From Chloroflexota bacterium (GTDB lineage: Bacteria; Chloroflexota; Limnocylindria; Limnocylindrales; CSP1-4): a stretch of 37,051 bases of DNA. Made by a program: the position numbers and the translations under genes. Where the stretch lies: NCBI GenBank assembly GCA_021789435.1, contig JAJYJO010000016.1:1-37051 (forward strand), in the 5' to 3' direction. Of this stretch, positions 35,473 to 37,051 are shown in pieces (position 1 is the first letter of the stretch; each line of letters opens with the position of its first letter). The notes below the pieces were generated by a model that did not search any database, had not been told where the DNA came from, and saw only the letters and a program-made list of their open reading frames with translations.

Positions 35473-35490
35473 ATACCTCCCTGGAGGTAT
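35473..35490. promoter_or_regulatory. 18-bp operator-like palindrome
   Basis: ATACCTCC, CT, GGAGGTAT: perfect 8-bp arms around a 2-base centre, 82 bases upstream of the small minus-strand gene and 76 bases upstream of the mini-regulator on the plus strand. The shape resembles CsoR-type or MerR-type operators, but no such regulator is in the window. Confidence 0.45.
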
Positions 35491-35553
35491 TCGGCGGGTA
35501 TTCACGGCGCGACCGGAGCGCGCGGCGACCGCGTCCGGAAGAAGCACGCGGAC

Positions 35554-35559
35554 TACGAT
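35554..35559 (+). promoter_or_regulatory. -10-like hexamer (TACGAT) before the mini-regulator
   Basis: TACGAT, six bases, then GTG at 35566. This is the same leaderless-type spacing as at 27802 and close to that at 1819. It suggests that the shortened gene still has its ancestral start signals. Confidence 0.4.
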
Positions 35560-35565
35560 TCGGTC

Positions 35566-35868
35566 GTGCTCATGCCACTCCTGGCGACGAAGACGTTCGT
35601 GCCGCGGCGCAGATCCCGGACGGTTCCGCGGCCTCGGCTTCGTGACCGGCTCGATGGGGCGATCGGTTGCCGGCTGACGCTGGTTTCGGCGCCGGCAGGG
35701 TGCGGCAAGACCTCCCTGGTGCTCACCAACGCGGAGATCGCCGAGAGCCTCCACCTCTCCCCGCACACGGTCAAGGTGCATGTCCGGAACAACTTCGCCA
35801 AGCTCGATGTTGGCAGCCGGACACAAGCAGTCGCGATGGGACGCAGCCTCGGCGTCCTGCGCGGGTAG
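35566..35868 (+). CDS. internally deleted LuxR/MalT-type regulator (P-loop plus HTH only)
   Basis: A 100-residue open frame that joins the two ends of a MalT-like (LAL) regulator. Residues 4-51 match the family N-terminus: [21 protein letters not shown], then [14 protein letters not shown] with Walker A at 42-49. From residue 53 it jumps straight to the C-terminal Lux[25 protein letters not shown], then [20 protein letters not shown]. Family members are normally about 850-950 residues, so roughly 800 are missing, in frame. GTG at 35566 fits the upstream hexamer; ATG at 35572 is the alternative. It may be a decayed remnant or a functional DNA-binding micro-protein. The full-length relative follows nine bases later. 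Confidence 0.7.
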   Translation: MLMPLLATKTFVPRRRSRTVPRPRLRDRLDGAIGCRLTLVSAPAGCGKTSLVLTNAEIAESLHLSPHTVKVHVRNNFAKLDVGSRTQAVAMGRSLGVLRG

Positions 35869-35877
35869 CGGTGGGGT

Positions 35878-37051
35878 ATGCCATCGTCCGCATCACCTGA
35901 CCGCGAATCGGGCGTCCCCATCGTCGGGACGAAGCTCCGCGCGCCCGCCTCCGTCTCGCGATACCGCGAGCGCTCCCGGATCAGCGCGCTGCTCGATCGG
36001 GGGCTCGAAGACAGCGCCCGCCTGACCCTCCTGTCCGCTCCGCCGGGCTATGGCAAGACGGTCGCCGTCGCCGGCTGGCTTGCGTCGCGCGACCTTGCCT
36101 GTGCCTGGCTCTCGCTGGACGGCGCCGACAACGATCTGGCCCGCTTCGTTCGCTACCTCGTCGCGGCGCTCCGAGCGGTCCGGCCAGGTGTGGGCGACGC
36201 GGCAGAAGGCCTGCTCGGCCCCGGCGCCAGCCCCAGTATCGAGCTCGTCGGGGCGACGCTCCTCGACGGGATGGCCGCGAGCGACGACCCGTTCGTGCTC
36301 GTCCTCGACGACTACCAGGTCATCGGTGCGGACCCGATCCACCGCCTGATCCGGTTCCTCATCGAGCGGGGGCCACCCTTCGCCCACGTGGTGCTCCTGA
36401 CCCGGGAGGACCCGCCGCTCCCACTCGCCCGCCTGCGAGCTCACGGCCGGCTCGTCGAGCTGCGGGCCGACGACCTGCGCTACACGGAATCGGAGGCGTC
36501 CGACTATCTCGCGGAGGAGGCGCAGCCCGCCTCGCTCCATCCCGAGCAGCTCGCCCGGCTCCTCGAACGCACCGAGGGCTGGGTCGCGGGCCTCCAGCTG
36601 GCGGCCATCTCGCTGCGCGATCGACCCGATGCCGGCGCCGTCATCGAGGCCTTCGGCGGGAGCCGGCGCTTCGTCTTTGACTACCTCGCCGATGAGGTCC
36701 TCGCTCGGGTCGATGATGACCTGCGCTCGTTCCTGGTCCGGACGGCGGTTCCGGAGCGGTTCACCGCCGAGCTGTGTCGCGCGCTGACCGGCCGCGACGA
36801 TGCCGGTGCGCTGCTCGACCGGGCCGAGCGAGCCAACCTGTTCCTCGGCAGGCTCCCGGCCGGCGACTGGTATCGCTATCACGGTCTCTTCGCCGACTAT
36901 CTCCGTTCGCAGCTTGACGACGACGAGCGACGGCGGCTGCACGAGCGCGCCGCGGACTGGTTCGAGGGTGCCAATCTCGCCTCCGAGGCGATCGACGAGG
37001 CTCTGGCCGCCGGCTCGGCTGAGCAGGCGATCCCGCTCGTCGAGCGAGCGG
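35878..37051 (+). CDS. LuxR/MalT-type ATP-dependent regulator, 3'-truncated by window edge
   Basis: The first 391 codons of a large STAND/LAL-type transcription activator. It begins VPIVGTKLRAPASVSRYRERSRI, then Walker A SAPPGYGKT (about residues 53-61), ACAWLSLDGADND, Walker B FVLVLDDYQVI and sensor-type VVLLTREDPPLPLARLRAHGRL, all in the order seen in MalT-like proteins. ERTEGWVAGLQLAAISLR and YRYHGLFADYLRSQL follow, the latter in the linker to the superhelical repeats. The LuxR HTH would lie past the window end. ATG at 35878 starts nine bases after the stop of the mini-regulator, so the two may be cotranscribed. Its inducer and targets are unknown. Confidence 0.9.
   Translation, partial: MPSSASPDRESGVPIVGTKLRAPASVSRYRERSRISALLDRGLEDSARLTLLSAPPGYGKTVAVAGWLASRDLACAWLSLDGADNDLARFVRYLVAALRAVRPGVGDAAEGLLGPGASPSIELVGATLLDGMAASDDPFVLVLDDYQVIGADPIHRLIRFLIERGPPFAHVVLLTREDPPLPLARLRAHGRLVELRADDLRYTESEASDYLAEEAQPASLHPEQLARLLERTEGWVAGLQLAAISLRDRPDAGAVIEAFGGSRRFVFDYLADEVLARVDDDLRSFLVRTAVPERFTAELCRALTGRDDAGALLDRAERANLFLGRLPAGDWYRYHGLFADYLRSQLDDDERRRLHERAADWFEGANLASEAIDEALAAGSAEQAIPLVERA

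Overview
The window is very GC-rich bacterial DNA with many GTG starts and frequent 4-base GTGA/ATGA gene overlaps. Gene content (Opp-type sugar uptake, GH94/GH130 phosphorylases, fused E1 dehydrogenase, LuxR/MalT-type regulators, many Ser/Pro/Thr-rich lipoproteins) fits a Chloroflexota-like soil or sediment heterotroph. That placement is inference; no rRNA or tRNA gene was seen.

Layout. 1-1.8 kb: end of an ornithine carbamoyltransferase gene overlapping a carbamate kinase gene, a pair that turns citrulline into ornithine and ATP. 1.8-3.6 kb: a GIDE-like membrane protein and LemA. 3.8-15.5 kb (minus strand): a LacI-type regulator, a lipoprotein solute-binding protein, two Opp/Dpp-type permeases, two ATPases and two tandem GH94 phosphorylases, all tightly spaced. 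Divergent from it at 15.7-18.1 kb are a GH1 beta-glycosidase and a GH130 phosphorylase. The LacI/GH1 intergenic region carries two mirror-image 14-bp operators placed exactly symmetrically around a third palindrome. Together these genes look like one regulon for import and largely phosphorolytic breakdown of beta-linked gluco- or manno-oligosaccharides. A GH15 glucoamylase/trehalase-like gene follows (18.2-20.2 kb).

20.2-22.1 kb (minus): a zinc-dependent alcohol/polyol dehydrogenase and a DeoR regulator. 22.5-26.2 kb: a fused alpha-beta 2-oxoacid dehydrogenase E1 and its lipoyl E2, preceded by a good promoter and five phased ACGRAT repeats. 26.4-27.6 kb: an orphan DUF4157 (eCIS-core type) protein with an unrecognised hydrophobic, glycine-rich C-terminal half. 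27.8-31.6 kb: AraC regulator, VOC protein, YdhG/DUF1801 protein and a UvrA paralogue, which look like a stress or toxin-response unit. 31.8-34.2 kb: two lipoproteins.

34.3-35.9 kb is a zone of gene decay: a frameshifted, truncated sialidase-like BNR protein, a small conserved-looking gene on the minus strand, and a 100-residue remnant of a LuxR/MalT regulator that keeps only the P-loop and the HTH. A full-size relative of that regulator starts 9 bases later and runs off the right edge.
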